Assembly (NCBI RefSeq): GCF_040513375.1
Contig: NZ_JBEVTG010000002.1
Span: 186,001-250,000 of the forward strand
DNA: 64,000 nucleotides
Origin: Flagellimonas_B algarum
GTDB lineage: Bacteria > Bacteroidota > Bacteroidia > Flavobacteriales > Flavobacteriaceae
Reading direction: 5' to 3'
Positions 16,465 to 25,568 of this stretch are shown here, one piece after another. The translations under genes were made by a program, and so were the position numbers. Below the pieces are notes generated by a model. The model had not been told where the DNA came from, made no database searches, and saw nothing but the letters and a program-made list of their open reading frames with translations. Position 1 is the stretch's first letter. The number at the start of each line of letters is the position of its first letter.

Positions 16465-16486
16465 TGCCGGCAAAACAAATGACACA

Positions 16487-17359
16487 ATGAGCGTATTAGT
16501 AAATAAAGATTCCAAAATAATCGTACAAGGGTTCACCGGAAGCGAAGGCACCTTCCATGCTGAGCAAATGATCGAATACGGTACCAATATCGTAGGCGGT
16601 GTAACGCCTGGCAAAGGAGGGCAAGAACACTTGGGCAGACCGGTATTCAATACCGTGGCCGAGGCTGTCGAAAAAGTCGGAGCCGATACGGCGATTATTT
16701 TCGTGCCACCGGCCTTTGCTGCCGATGCGATCATGGAATCGGCTAACGCCGGAATCAAGGTAATCATCACCATCACGGAAGGTATTCCAGTGGCGGACAT
16801 GGTTAAGGCCAACGATTACATTAAAAACCTGGATTGCACCTTAGTCGGACCTAATTGTCCGGGTGTCATTACCCCTGGAGAAGCAAAGGTGGGTATTATG
16901 CCCGGTTTCGTGTTTAAGAAAGGGAATGTTGGTATCGTTTCGAAATCAGGGACGTTGACTTACGAAGCGGCCGATCAGGTCGTTCGTCAAGGATTGGGAA
17001 TTACGACCGCTATTGGTATCGGTGGTGACCCGATTATCGGAACCACGACCAAAGAAGCCGTTGAGCTATTGATCAATGATCCGGAAACGGAATGCGTGGT
17101 CATGATCGGTGAAATCGGTGGACAGCTAGAAGCCGATGCTGCCAAATGGTATAAAGCAAGTGGCAGCAACAAGCCGATTGTCGGATTCATCGCAGGGGAA
17201 ACAGCTCCGGCAGGAAGGACCATGGGTCACGCTGGGGCAATCGTCGGTGGTAGCGATGATACCGCACAGGCCAAGAAAAGAATCATGAAAGAATGCGGCA
17301 TACACGTAGTCGACTCACCTGCCGAAATCGGTGTAAAGGTGAAGTCGGTGATGGCGTAG
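16487..17359 (+). CDS. sucD: Succinyl-CoA synthetase, alpha subunit (ADP-forming)
   Basis: A 290-residue SucD. It has the CoA-binding Rossmann domain (VQGFTGSEGTFHAEQMIEYG), the ligase domain with LVGPNCPGVITPGEAKVGIM, and the phosphohistidine loop GRTMGHAGAIVGG. It makes ATP or GTP from succinyl-CoA in the TCA cycle with SucC, which is not in this window. It has its own promoter and an intrinsic terminator 18 bases after the stop, so it is a single-gene unit. Confidence 0.97.
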   Translation: MSVLVNKDSKIIVQGFTGSEGTFHAEQMIEYGTNIVGGVTPGKGGQEHLGRPVFNTVAEAVEKVGADTAIIFVPPAFAADAIMESANAGIKVIITITEGIPVADMVKANDYIKNLDCTLVGPNCPGVITPGEAKVGIMPGFVFKKGNVGIVSKSGTLTYEAADQVVRQGLGITTAIGIGGDPIIGTTTKEAVELLINDPETECVVMIGEIGGQLEADAAKWYKASGSNKPIVGFIAGETAPAGRTMGHAGAIVGGSDDTAQAKKRIMKECGIHVVDSPAEIGVKVKSVMA

Positions 17360-17377
17360 TTTCGTTAAAACTTTGAT

Positions 17378-17405
17378 AAATCCCGATTTTATCGGGATTT
17401 TTTTA
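17378..17405 (+). terminator. Intrinsic terminator after sucD
   Basis: A 10-bp stem, AAATCCCGAT with ATCGGGATTT (17378-17387 and 17391-17400), with a three-base loop and a T-tract to about 17404. Confidence 0.88.
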
Positions 17406-17429
17406 TGGGCAAACATCGCCCACATCACG

Positions 17430-17437
17430 TATATTTG
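17430..17437 (+). promoter_or_regulatory. Bacteroidota -7 element for fabG (TATATTTG)
   Basis: A TAnnTTTG match 28 bases before the fabG ATG and 25 bases past the sucD terminator. No -33 TTG at standard spacing was seen. Confidence 0.6.
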
Positions 17438-17465
17438 ATAGCATACCGACCAAACAATAAGACAT

Positions 17466-18212
17466 ATGAAACTTTTAGAAGGAAAGACGGCCATCATTAC
17501 CGGAGCCAGTAGGGGAATCGGAAAAGGAATCGCAGAGGTATTCGCGGCAAACGGGGCGAATGTGGCGTTCACTTACAGTTCTAGCGAAGGTCCGGCCATT
17601 GCCTTAGAAAATGAATTGAAGGCATTGGGGGTACAGGCCAAGGCATATAAGAGCAATGCAGGTAGTTTCGAAGAATCGGAACAACTGGTAGCCGATGTTT
17701 TGTCCGATTTCGGAACGGTTGATGTATTGATCAACAACGCCGGAATCACCAAAGACAACCTTCTCATGCGTATGGGTGAGGAGGACTTTGACCAAGTCAT
17801 TGAAATCAACTTGAAATCGGTATTCAACATGACCAAGGCCATCCAACGTACTTTTCTAAAGCAGCGTAAGGGGTCGATCATCAACATGAGCAGTGTCGTT
17901 GGGGTCAAAGGCAATGCCGGTCAAACGAACTACGCCGCTTCAAAGGCGGGTATGATCGGATTTACCAAATCGGTCGCCCTCGAACTGGGTTCTCGAAACA
18001 TACGATGCAATGCCATTGCCCCTGGCTTTATCGAAACCGAAATGACCGATAAGTTGGACGAAAAGACCGTACAGGGTTGGCGTGATGCGATTCCGTTGAA
18101 ACGTGGCGGAACCCCGGAAGATGTGGCTAATGCCTGTCTTTATTTGGCCAGTGACTTATCTGCCTATGTTACCGGGCAGGTATTGAACGTCGACGGGGGG
18201 ATGTTGACCTAA
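17466..18212 (+). CDS. fabG: 3-oxoacyl-[acyl-carrier-protein] reductase
   Basis: A 248-residue short-chain dehydrogenase. The NADPH-binding GASRGIGKGIA is near the N-terminus, NNAG in the middle, and the catalytic Ser-Tyr-Lys set in MSSVVGVKGNAGQTNYAASKAG. The C-terminal GQVLNVDGGM is typical of FabG, which reduces 3-oxoacyl-ACP in fatty acid elongation. FabG paralogues are hard to separate by sequence, but length and motif agreement are good. Two downstream genes follow at short spacing and may be cotranscribed. Confidence 0.93.
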   Translation: MKLLEGKTAIITGASRGIGKGIAEVFAANGANVAFTYSSSEGPAIALENELKALGVQAKAYKSNAGSFEESEQLVADVLSDFGTVDVLINNAGITKDNLLMRMGEEDFDQVIEINLKSVFNMTKAIQRTFLKQRKGSIINMSSVVGVKGNAGQTNYAASKAGMIGFTKSVALELGSRNIRCNAIAPGFIETEMTDKLDEKTVQGWRDAIPLKRGGTPEDVANACLYLASDLSAYVTGQVLNVDGGMLT

Positions 18213-18229
18213 ATTAGCGATATACAAGC

Positions 18230-20257
18230 ATGCAATATGGTACCGTTTTATTGATCGTACTCGCCGTTCTGGTTGCATGTACCCTTGCATATTTCCAATA
18301 TTACCATAAAGTACCAAAACGTCCGTACAGCTTTGTGCTTGCCTTGCTCAGGGGCTTGGCCGTTTTTGCGGCACTAGTATTGTTCATTGATCCAAAACTC
18401 GAAAAATCGGAGTATTATCTAGAAAAACCGGAACTAGTGGTTTTGGTTGATAATTCTTCATCCATTTCCGCACTTGGGGGTGATTCGGTTTTGGTCGATG
18501 TTTTGGATCGGATCAAATCAGATCCCACACTTGAAGATCGATTCAACCAACACTTTTATCGATTCGACGAGCGGATCGAGGAAAACGACAGTTCCGATTT
18601 TTCCGGACGAACGACCGACCTGGCAGCTGCCCTTGAAAACTTGTCCGACTTATACGACTCCAAAACAACGGCAATGGTGGTCTTGACCGATGGCAACCAA
18701 AACTTGGGTAACGATTATGAGTATGTGAATATGCCGGCATCTGTCACGACCCTTCCGGTTGTCATAGGCGATACTACCCGATACCAAGACCTTCGGATCG
18801 ATCAAGTCACGATGAACAAGTATTCCTTTTTAGGGAATTCTTTTCCTGTTGAGATCGGTTTGGTTTATTCCGGTGCCAAGGCGGTAGAAACACAACTTTC
18901 CATAGTTTGGAACGGGCGGACCGCTTTCAAGGAAACGGTTACGTTCTCACCATCAAATCGAGCTCGTACGGTTTCGACCACTTTGCGTGCCGATCGTGTT
19001 GGACTACAAGAAGTACGACTGTTGGCCACCGGGATACCTGATGAACAGTATTTGGCCAATAACACCCGGTCTGAATTCATTGAGGTCATCGATGAAAAAA
19101 CCGATATCCTCTTGGTCACCTCCTTTATGCATCCCGATCTAGGTGCGCTTACAAAGTCCATTGAATCCAATGAACAGCGCACGGTCAGTTTACTTTCGCC
19201 AAAGAGCGCCCTCGAAAGGATGGATGGCGCTGATCTGGTCATTTTGTACCAACCTGACAACTCCTTCGGCCCCTTATATGAGGCGATAAGTAACAAAGGT
19301 GTCGGGAAGTTCACCATTACCGGACCAAGAACGGATTGGCAATTTCTAAATCGGATACAGTCCGCGTATACGAAGGAAAGTTACACCCAATCCGAGAATG
19401 TCTTGGCCGATAAAAACGAGGCCTTTTCGAGTTTTGATATCAGCGGTTTCGAAATGATCGATTTTCCACCTTTGGAGACCACATTGGGAGAATTGTTGAT
19501 TACCGTACCCTACGAGGCCGTGGCCACCCAGATCATACAAGGAGTGCGATTGACCGATCCCCTTTTGTTGACCCTGGGGGAAGATCGAACGAAAGAAGTG
19601 CTTTTGTTAGGTGAGAACTTATGGAAATGGCGGTTGCAGGACTATCGTTCCAATCGGAGTTTCGAAATGTTCGATGGTTTCATGGACCAGTTAATGCGCT
19701 ATCTAGGCGATGCCGGTACACGAAATAGACTGGAATTGGATTATGAGAATGTCTTTCAAGGTGATGGCCTTGCGAGGATCAATGCGTCCTATTTCGATGA
19801 AACCTTTACGTTTAAAAGAAATGCCAGTCTGGAAATTGAAATTTCAGGGCCAAATGGGTTTAACACCCAGCGTCCAATGCTTTTGAAAGGCTATCAATAT
19901 GAAATCGATTTGGCCGATTTACCGGCGGGGGAGTATGGTTTTACCGTTACGGAAACCAATGACAACCGAAAGCGGTCAGGCAAGTTCAGCATACTCGATT
20001 TTGATTTGGAGCAACAATTCCTTTCGGCGGATGACGGAAAATTGGCCCGTTTTGCAGGTCGCAACAATGGACAGCTCTATTATAGCGATGCGGTTGGGGA
20101 CTTGGTCGACACCCTCCATTCGGACGACAAATACCTTCCGGTTCAAAAAAGCACTAAGAATGTAGTATCTTTAATAGATTTTCGCATCATGATGTTCCTC
20201 ATCGTTCTTTTTTTGGGTGCGGAATGGTTAATAAGAAAGTATAACGGATTATTATAA
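18230..20257 (+). CDS. Membrane-anchored von Willebrand factor A-like protein
   Basis: A 675-residue protein. Two N-terminal membrane helices (residues about 3-22 and 35-52) are followed by a VWA-like domain whose metal site reads LVVLVDNSSSIS (DxSxS), with TAMVVLTDGNQNLG as the second metal loop. A long extracytoplasmic region with beta-sandwich character follows, including a stretch typical of family proteins (LLLVTSFMHPDLGALTKSIE). One C-terminal membrane helix ends the protein (FRIMMFLIVLFLGAEWLI). The layout resembles flavobacterial proteins of unknown function related to BatA/BatB-type VWA systems. It sits 17 bases after fabG and 11 bases before an SPFH gene. Partner and substrate are unknown. 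Confidence 0.82.
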   Translation: MQYGTVLLIVLAVLVACTLAYFQYYHKVPKRPYSFVLALLRGLAVFAALVLFIDPKLEKSEYYLEKPELVVLVDNSSSISALGGDSVLVDVLDRIKSDPTLEDRFNQHFYRFDERIEENDSSDFSGRTTDLAAALENLSDLYDSKTTAMVVLTDGNQNLGNDYEYVNMPASVTTLPVVIGDTTRYQDLRIDQVTMNKYSFLGNSFPVEIGLVYSGAKAVETQLSIVWNGRTAFKETVTFSPSNRARTVSTTLRADRVGLQEVRLLATGIPDEQYLANNTRSEFIEVIDEKTDILLVTSFMHPDLGALTKSIESNEQRTVSLLSPKSALERMDGADLVILYQPDNSFGPLYEAISNKGVGKFTITGPRTDWQFLNRIQSAYTKESYTQSENVLADKNEAFSSFDISGFEMIDFPPLETTLGELLITVPYEAVATQIIQGVRLTDPLLLTLGEDRTKEVLLLGENLWKWRLQDYRSNRSFEMFDGFMDQLMRYLGDAGTRNRLELDYENVFQGDGLARINASYFDETFTFKRNASLEIEISGPNGFNTQRPMLLKGYQYEIDLADLPAGEYGFTVTETNDNRKRSGKFSILDFDLEQQFLSADDGKLARFAGRNNGQLYYSDAVGDLVDTLHSDDKYLPVQKSTKNVVSLIDFRIMMFLIVLFLGAEWLIRKYNGLL

Positions 20258-20268
20258 AACACACGAAA

Positions 20269-21081
20269 ATGGATAGATTACCAAGAATAGCCCTACCGAT
20301 CGTTTTCATTGCGATCTTACTTATCGTTTTTGTTTCCAAAACGATCGTTCGCATCGGTCCTGGTGAAGGCGGTGTATTGTTCAAACCGGCCGGAGGGGGT
20401 GTCGTAACCGACAAGACCTATGGTGAAGGATGGCAAATCGTCGCACCCTGGAACGACATGTTGATCCATAAGGTGCGCCAGCAATCGATAACCGATGAGA
20501 TGAACGTGCTATCGGTCGACGGCCTGCAGGTTTCGGTTAACGGAACCATATGGTTCGAACCCGAATACGAAAACCTCGGGAATCTGATCAAAACCAAGGG
20601 GGAGGATTTTATCGATGAATTATTGGATCCCGCCATCAACTCCGCCGCAAGGAGCGTAGTAGGTCGATACACACCCGAGCAGCTTTATTCGAGCAAAAGG
20701 GATGTGATCGAGCAAGAGATATTGGAAGAAGTCCGCAAGGAACTCCAAGGCCAATATTTGAACGTAAAACGGATTTTGGTCGAGGATGTGAAGTTGCCCC
20801 CGACCATCAAGGAGGCCATTGAACGTAAGCTAAAACAAGAACAGGAAAGTCTAGAGTACGAATTCAGGCTGGCCAAAGCTGAAAAGGAAGCGGAAAGGCA
20901 ACGGATCGAAGCCCAAGGTAAGGCCGATGCGAACCGTATTTTAAGTGCCTCCTTGACAGACAAGATCCTTCAAGACAAAGGTATTGAAGCTACTTTACAG
21001 CTCTCTCAGTCACCAAACTCCAAAATCGTCGTGGTAGGATCGGGCGATAGTGGATTGCCCTTGATTTTAGGAAATAACTAA
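20269..21081 (+). CDS. Prohibitin/SPFH (Band 7) family protein
   Basis: A 270-residue protein with an N-terminal membrane helix (residues about 8-27), a Band 7 domain (about 28-200, beginning VRIGPGEGGVLFKPAGGGV and including LNVKRILVEDVKLPPTI) and a helical charged region (about 195-235, EFRLAKAEKEAERQRIEAQG), matching prohibitin-type SPFH proteins that oligomerise into membrane scaffolds. It follows the VWA-like gene at 11 bases. Such proteins are often linked with membrane proteases such as FtsH, but none is present here. Confidence 0.92.
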   Translation: MDRLPRIALPIVFIAILLIVFVSKTIVRIGPGEGGVLFKPAGGGVVTDKTYGEGWQIVAPWNDMLIHKVRQQSITDEMNVLSVDGLQVSVNGTIWFEPEYENLGNLIKTKGEDFIDELLDPAINSAARSVVGRYTPEQLYSSKRDVIEQEILEEVRKELQGQYLNVKRILVEDVKLPPTIKEAIERKLKQEQESLEYEFRLAKAEKEAERQRIEAQGKADANRILSASLTDKILQDKGIEATLQLSQSPNSKIVVVGSGDSGLPLILGNN

Positions 21082-21091
21082 AGGAACCTTT

Positions 21092-21119
21092 TTTGTATAA
21101 AAAATATGTTTTAACTTCG
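21092..21119 (+). promoter_or_regulatory. Probable his operon promoter (TTTG, spacer, TAACTTCG)
   Basis: A TTTG at 21092-21095 and a -7-like TAACTTCG at 21112-21119, with one mismatch to TAnnTTTG. It would place the start site just upstream of the leader peptide ATG at 21128, as expected for an attenuator. Confidence 0.45.
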
Positions 21120-21127
21120 TCAACGAA

Positions 21128-21181
21128 ATGAAAAACGTATCGACACATCACCATATCGTAACTATCGCTCAGGCGAGGTAA
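21128..21181 (+). CDS. hisL: his operon leader peptide (His-His-His)
   Basis: A 17-codon open frame reading MKNVSTHHHIVTIAQAR and ending in TAA. Three consecutive His codons (CAT CAC CAT) lie at 21146-21154. It is followed by pairing segments ATATCGT (21153-21159) and ACGATAT (21181-21187), then a T-tailed hairpin 16 bases before hisG. In classical attenuation a ribosome stalls on His codons when charged tRNA-His is scarce and prevents terminator formation. The composition and place match this model. The start has only a weak purine-rich ribosome site, as is common in Bacteroidota. I infer the function from architecture. Confidence 0.8.
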   Translation: MKNVSTHHHIVTIAQAR

Positions 21182-21207
21182 CGATATTTTGTATGTCAAA
21201 ATAACCG

Positions 21208-21237
21208 AACCCGTTTGAGCAATCAAACGGGTTTTTT
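21208..21237 (+). terminator. his attenuator terminator hairpin
   Basis: An 11-bp perfect stem (21208-21218 with 21223-21233) closed by a GCAA tetraloop, followed by T6. It lies between the leader peptide and the hisG ATG at 21254. A 7-bp stem TATTTTG/CAAAATA with a five-base loop (about 21185-21203) sits directly before it. I did not find a perfect competing antiterminator pairing with the terminator's left arm. Confidence 0.8.
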
Positions 21238-21253
21238 GATTGTACCAAGTGTT

Positions 21254-22111
21254 ATGAGCAAGATTAGGATTGCTGTCCAAAAAAGTGGAAGACTTAACGA
21301 AGATTCATTGAGGATCCTCAAGGATTGCGGTATTTCCATAGACAATGGAAAAGACCAATTGAAGGCTGAAGCCCGAAATTTTCCAATGGAAGTGTTGTAC
21401 CTCCGAAACGGTGATATCCCACAATACCTCCGTGATGGGGTAGTGGATATCGCGGTTATCGGAGAGAACGTTTTGGTTGAAAAGGGTGAAGACATCGAGA
21501 CCGTCGAACGTTTGGGCTTCTCCAAGTGCCGGGTTTCCATGGCTGTTCCGAAAGGGACCTCTTATGAGGGGCATCAAGATTTCGAAGGCAGACGTATCGC
21601 GACTTCCTACCCGAATACGGTGCGAAAGTTTTTGAAATCCTGGGGTGTAAACGCCGACATCCATTTGATCAATGGATCGGTTGAAATCGCTCCGAACATC
21701 GGCCTTTCTGATGCCATTTGTGATATCGTATCCAGTGGTAGTACCCTGTTCAAGAACAATTTGAAAGAAGTAGCGGTACTGCTGAAAAGCGAAGCCGTAC
21801 TTGCCGTGTCACCCAAAATCGACGACGATCGAAAAGCGATCCTTGACAAACTCCGCTTTCGCATACAGTCCGTTTTGCAAGCACGCCAAAACCGCTATGT
21901 TTTGATGAACGTGCCGGATGCCAGTCTCGATAAGGTCATTGAATTGTTGCCGGGCATGCGCAGCCCGACCGTTTTGCCTTTGGCGCAGGACGGGTGGAGT
22001 TCGGTTCATACCGTGATCAACAAGGATACCTTTTGGGAGGTCATCGATGCCTTAAAATTGGCAGGAGCGGAAGGGATTTTGGTTTGTCCTATCGAAAAAA
22101 TGGTACTGTAA
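21254..22111 (+). CDS. hisG: ATP phosphoribosyltransferase (long form)
   Basis: A 285-residue HisG, the first enzyme of histidine synthesis. The length indicates the long form with a C-terminal regulatory domain (residues about 212-285), which needs no HisZ partner. Motifs include IRIAVQKSGRLNEDSLRIL and the PRPP-binding ICDIVSSGSTLFKNNL. The start at ATG 21254 follows the attenuator; an in-frame near-start at 21215 lies inside the terminator stem and is rejected. The TAA overlaps the hisD ATG by one base. Confidence 0.97.
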   Translation: MSKIRIAVQKSGRLNEDSLRILKDCGISIDNGKDQLKAEARNFPMEVLYLRNGDIPQYLRDGVVDIAVIGENVLVEKGEDIETVERLGFSKCRVSMAVPKGTSYEGHQDFEGRRIATSYPNTVRKFLKSWGVNADIHLINGSVEIAPNIGLSDAICDIVSSGSTLFKNNLKEVAVLLKSEAVLAVSPKIDDDRKAILDKLRFRIQSVLQARQNRYVLMNVPDASLDKVIELLPGMRSPTVLPLAQDGWSSVHTVINKDTFWEVIDALKLAGAEGILVCPIEKMVL

Positions 22112-23403
22112 TGAAAAAGATCCTTAAGCCGAATAGAACGGATTGGCCTGGTTTGTTGGAACGGCCGACCCAGACCTTTACGGATATCGAACCGGTAGTC
22201 AGTACTATTTTCAATGAGGTTGCCTTAAACGGGGACGCTACCCTTAAAAAATATACGGAGCGATTCGACAAGGTGGCGTTGGAACGGTTTGAAGTCAGTG
22301 ATGAAGAGGTTCAGGCAGCTCAAAAGCAGGTATCCCAAGAATTAAAGGAAGCGATCGCCTTGGCGCAAGCGAATATCAAAAAATTCCATGCGGCCCAACG
22401 TACCGAAGCCGTGAAAGTGGAAACCATGCCGGGCGTTCAGTGTTGGCAGGAAAAACGACCGATACAACGTGTAGGGCTATACATACCAGGGGGTACCGCC
22501 CCTTTGTTCTCAACCATACTGATGTTGGCCGTACCGGCGAATTTGGCCGGTTGTGAAGAGATCGTGTTATGTAGTCCCCCCAATGTGAATGGGGAATTGG
22601 ACCCAACCATACTATACACGGCCATCCAATGTGGGGTGACCCGAATTTTCAAGATTGGCGGAATTCAGGCAATTGCCGCCATGACCCTTGGAACGGAATC
22701 GGTACCGAAGGTCGATAAGATCTTTGGCCCGGGCAACCAATATGTGACCGTAGCGAAACAATGGGCGACACGATTCGGGGTGGCCATCGATATGCCTGCC
22801 GGACCCAGTGAATTGATGGTAGTGGCGGATCGCACTGCCAATCCGGCTTTCGTTGCTTCCGATCTGTTGAGTCAGGCCGAACACGGCACCGATAGCCAAG
22901 TGATTTTAGTGACCACGGATGTAGCGATCCTAGATGCCGTTACCCAAGAATTGGCCGTTCAAATCGAAGCCTTACCACGCAAGGAAATTGCAAAGCAGGC
23001 TATTGGCAATAGCCGGCTTATTTATGTGGAGACCGATTCGGAAGCTATTGCGATGATGAACGCCTATGGACCTGAACACCTGATCGTCTGTGTTGAAAAC
23101 GAATCGACCTATCTCGACGGGATCAAGCATGCCGGTTCCGTCTTTGTTGGTGACTATACCCCTGAAAGTGCTGGGGACTATGCCTCCGGCACCAACCACA
23201 CCCTGCCGACCAACGGATACGCCAAACAATACAGCGGGGTCAATTTGGATAGTTTCATGAAGAATATGACTTTTCAGAAAATCAGCGGTGAAGGCCTAAA
23301 GGCTATAGGGAACAGCGTTGAATTGATGGCTGCGGCCGAAGGGCTTCAGGCCCATAAGAATGCGGTCAGTATACGATTAAAACAGTTGGATGAAGGCATT
23401 TGA
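22111..23403 (+). CDS. hisD: Histidinol dehydrogenase
   Basis: A 430-residue HisD, which oxidises histidinol to histidine in two NAD-dependent, zinc-dependent steps. Signatures are IFGPGNQYVTVAKQWATRFG, DMPAGPSELMVVAD and the C-terminal zinc/active-site segment YTPESAGDYASGTNHTLPT. Only from ATG 22111 does the protein start correctly (MKKILKPNRTDWPGLL). It overlaps hisC by 14 bases. Confidence 0.97.
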   Translation: MKKILKPNRTDWPGLLERPTQTFTDIEPVVSTIFNEVALNGDATLKKYTERFDKVALERFEVSDEEVQAAQKQVSQELKEAIALAQANIKKFHAAQRTEAVKVETMPGVQCWQEKRPIQRVGLYIPGGTAPLFSTILMLAVPANLAGCEEIVLCSPPNVNGELDPTILYTAIQCGVTRIFKIGGIQAIAAMTLGTESVPKVDKIFGPGNQYVTVAKQWATRFGVAIDMPAGPSELMVVADRTANPAFVASDLLSQAEHGTDSQVILVTTDVAILDAVTQELAVQIEALPRKEIAKQAIGNSRLIYVETDSEAIAMMNAYGPEHLIVCVENESTYLDGIKHAGSVFVGDYTPESAGDYASGTNHTLPTNGYAKQYSGVNLDSFMKNMTFQKISGEGLKAIGNSVELMAAAEGLQAHKNAVSIRLKQLDEGI

Positions 23404-24439
23404 CATCAATACTTGGGTAAGACCCTCCGTTCAAGGATTGCAACCGTATTCTTCCGCCAGGGATGAATTCAAAGGGGCGGATACCGAAATGGTGTTTTTG
23501 GATGCTAACGAAAATCCCTTTGAAAATGGTGTGAATCGATACCCAGATCCACAACAGCGTGATTTGAAAAGGTATTTGGCCGAACAACGTGGCCTCCGTA
23601 GTGGGCAATTGTTATTGGGCAATGGAAGTGACGAAGTCTTGGACTTGATTTTTCGGGCGTTTTGTGAACCGAATGTAGATAATATCATCACTTTACCACC
23701 CACCTATGGCATGTACAAAGTGCTTTCGGGCATCAATGCGATAGCGAACAGGGAAGTTTTATTGAATGAACGCTTTGAACCCGATGTCAAGGCGATATTG
23801 AATAGGGTAGACCCCAATACGAAAATCCTCTTCCTATGTTCCCCGAACAATCCGACAGGTAATGTTTTCAATAGGGATACGGTTGCCGAATTGCTTCAAA
23901 AATTTCAAGGTTTGGTGGTCATCGATGAGGCTTACATCGATTTTACACAGCAACCGTCATGGACCATGGAGCTGGACAACTACCCGAATCTGATCGTTAC
24001 CCAAACCTTATCGAAAGCCTATGGTATGGCAGGCATACGTTTGGGTATCTGTATTGCATCGAAAGCCATCATCGAAGTACTTAACAAGATCAAACCGCCA
24101 TATAATGTCAACGCTTTAACACAAAGCAAGGCCTTGCAAGGGTTGCGAAGCCAGCGAAGGTCTTCTGAAGTGCTACACATTTTGGAAGAACGTGAGCAAC
24201 TTGCAAAAGCTTTGGAGACCGTGCGGTTCGTTAAAAAGACCTTCCCGACCGAAGCCAATTTCATACTAGCCCGGGTCGACGATGCCGATCGCCGCTATGA
24301 TGAACTGTTGAAGTTGGGCATTGTAGTTAGAAATCGGTCATCACATGCCCGATGTGAGAACACCTTACGGTTTACCATCGGAACAAAAGAAGAGAACAAG
24401 TTGTTATTGGAAGCATTAAAACAATTGGACAATGGCTAA
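23390..24439 (+). CDS. hisC: Histidinol-phosphate aminotransferase
   Basis: A 349-residue fold-type I PLP aminotransferase. The PLP-lysine motif is TLSKAYGMAGIRLG, with the substrate/cofactor segments LFLCSPNNPTGN and VVIDEAYIDF upstream. It transaminates imidazole acetol phosphate. It overlaps hisD by 14 bases and hisB by 8, giving tight translational coupling. Confidence 0.96.
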   Translation: MKAFDINTWVRPSVQGLQPYSSARDEFKGADTEMVFLDANENPFENGVNRYPDPQQRDLKRYLAEQRGLRSGQLLLGNGSDEVLDLIFRAFCEPNVDNIITLPPTYGMYKVLSGINAIANREVLLNERFEPDVKAILNRVDPNTKILFLCSPNNPTGNVFNRDTVAELLQKFQGLVVIDEAYIDFTQQPSWTMELDNYPNLIVTQTLSKAYGMAGIRLGICIASKAIIEVLNKIKPPYNVNALTQSKALQGLRSQRRSSEVLHILEEREQLAKALETVRFVKKTFPTEANFILARVDDADRRYDELLKLGIVVRNRSSHARCENTLRFTIGTKEENKLLLEALKQLDNG

Positions 24440-25568
24440 AAAGGTATTATTCATCGATAGGGACGGCACCCTTGCCCAAGAACCACAAGACGAACAGCTG
24501 GATGCCTTCGAAAAGTTGGTCTTTTATCCTAAAGTGTTTACATACTTGGGTAAAATTGCCAAGGAATTGGATTTCGAATTGGTCATGGTGACCAACCAAG
24601 ATGGTTTGGGAACACCTTCTTTTCCGGAAGCGGATTTTTGGCCAGTACAAAATTTCTTGGTACAGAGCTTTGAAAGTGAAGGTGTTGTGTTTTCTGAAAT
24701 ATGTATCGATCGAACCTTTGCCAAAGACAATGCCCCAACCCGGAAACCGAATACAGGCTTGCTTACACATTTTCTGACAGCGGAATATGACATGGAAAGC
24801 TCCTTCGTCATTGGGGATCGCTTGACCGATATGGAGCTAGCCAAGAACTTAGGGGCGAAAGGCATCTTTATTAACGACGAAACGCACTTTGGTGTCGATG
24901 AAATAACAACTTCAAAGACTGACCTTTCTGCCTACATCGCGCTGGAAACCAATGATTGGAAAGCTATTTATAGTTTTTTAAAACGCACAAAGCGTGAAGG
25001 AAAAATAAAAAGAACGACCCATGAGACCGATATTGACATTACCCTAGATCTCGACGGCACGGGGGTGTCGAAGATCGATACGGGCTTAAAATTCTTCGAT
25101 CATATGCTGGATCAATTGGCGCGACATGGCCAAATGGATTTGGAAATCACGGTCAAGGGGGATCTTGAGGTGGATGAACACCATACCATTGAAGATACCG
25201 GAATTGCGCTTGGGGAGGTATTCCATGAAGCCCTGGGCACCAAATTGGGCATTGAACGCTATGGGTTTTGCCTTCCCATGGACGATTGCCTGGCGCAGGT
25301 TGCCATAGATTTCGGGGGGCGCAATTGGTTGGTATGGGAAGCGGACTTCAAAAGGGAGAAAATCGGCGACATGCCCACCGAGATGTTTCACCACTTCTTT
25401 AAATCCTTTACCGATGGGGCGAAAGCGAATCTGAACATCAAAGTGGAAGGAAACAACGAACACCACAAAATAGAGAGCATCTTCAAGGCCTTCGCCAAAG
25501 CCATTAAAATGGCGGTCAAACAAGATATTGAAAAAATGGTATTACCGTCAACAAAAGGGATGTTATGA
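24432..25568 (+). CDS. hisB: Bifunctional histidinol-phosphatase / imidazoleglycerol-phosphate dehydratase
   Basis: A 378-residue fusion like that of Escherichia coli. Residues 1-170 are a HAD phosphatase with FIDRDGTLAQEP (DxDGT), the MVTNQDGLGTPSFPE motif and the GDRLTDMELAKNLGA loop. Residues about 185-378 are the dehydratase, with FFDHMLDQLARHGQMDL, DEHHTIEDTGIALGE and NNEHHKIESIFKAFAKAI. Both active sites look intact. It overlaps hisC by 8 bases and hisH by 4. Confidence 0.97.
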   Translation: MAKKVLFIDRDGTLAQEPQDEQLDAFEKLVFYPKVFTYLGKIAKELDFELVMVTNQDGLGTPSFPEADFWPVQNFLVQSFESEGVVFSEICIDRTFAKDNAPTRKPNTGLLTHFLTAEYDMESSFVIGDRLTDMELAKNLGAKGIFINDETHFGVDEITTSKTDLSAYIALETNDWKAIYSFLKRTKREGKIKRTTHETDIDITLDLDGTGVSKIDTGLKFFDHMLDQLARHGQMDLEITVKGDLEVDEHHTIEDTGIALGEVFHEALGTKLGIERYGFCLPMDDCLAQVAIDFGGRNWLVWEADFKREKIGDMPTEMFHHFFKSFTDGAKANLNIKVEGNNEHHKIESIFKAFAKAIKMAVKQDIEKMVLPSTKGML

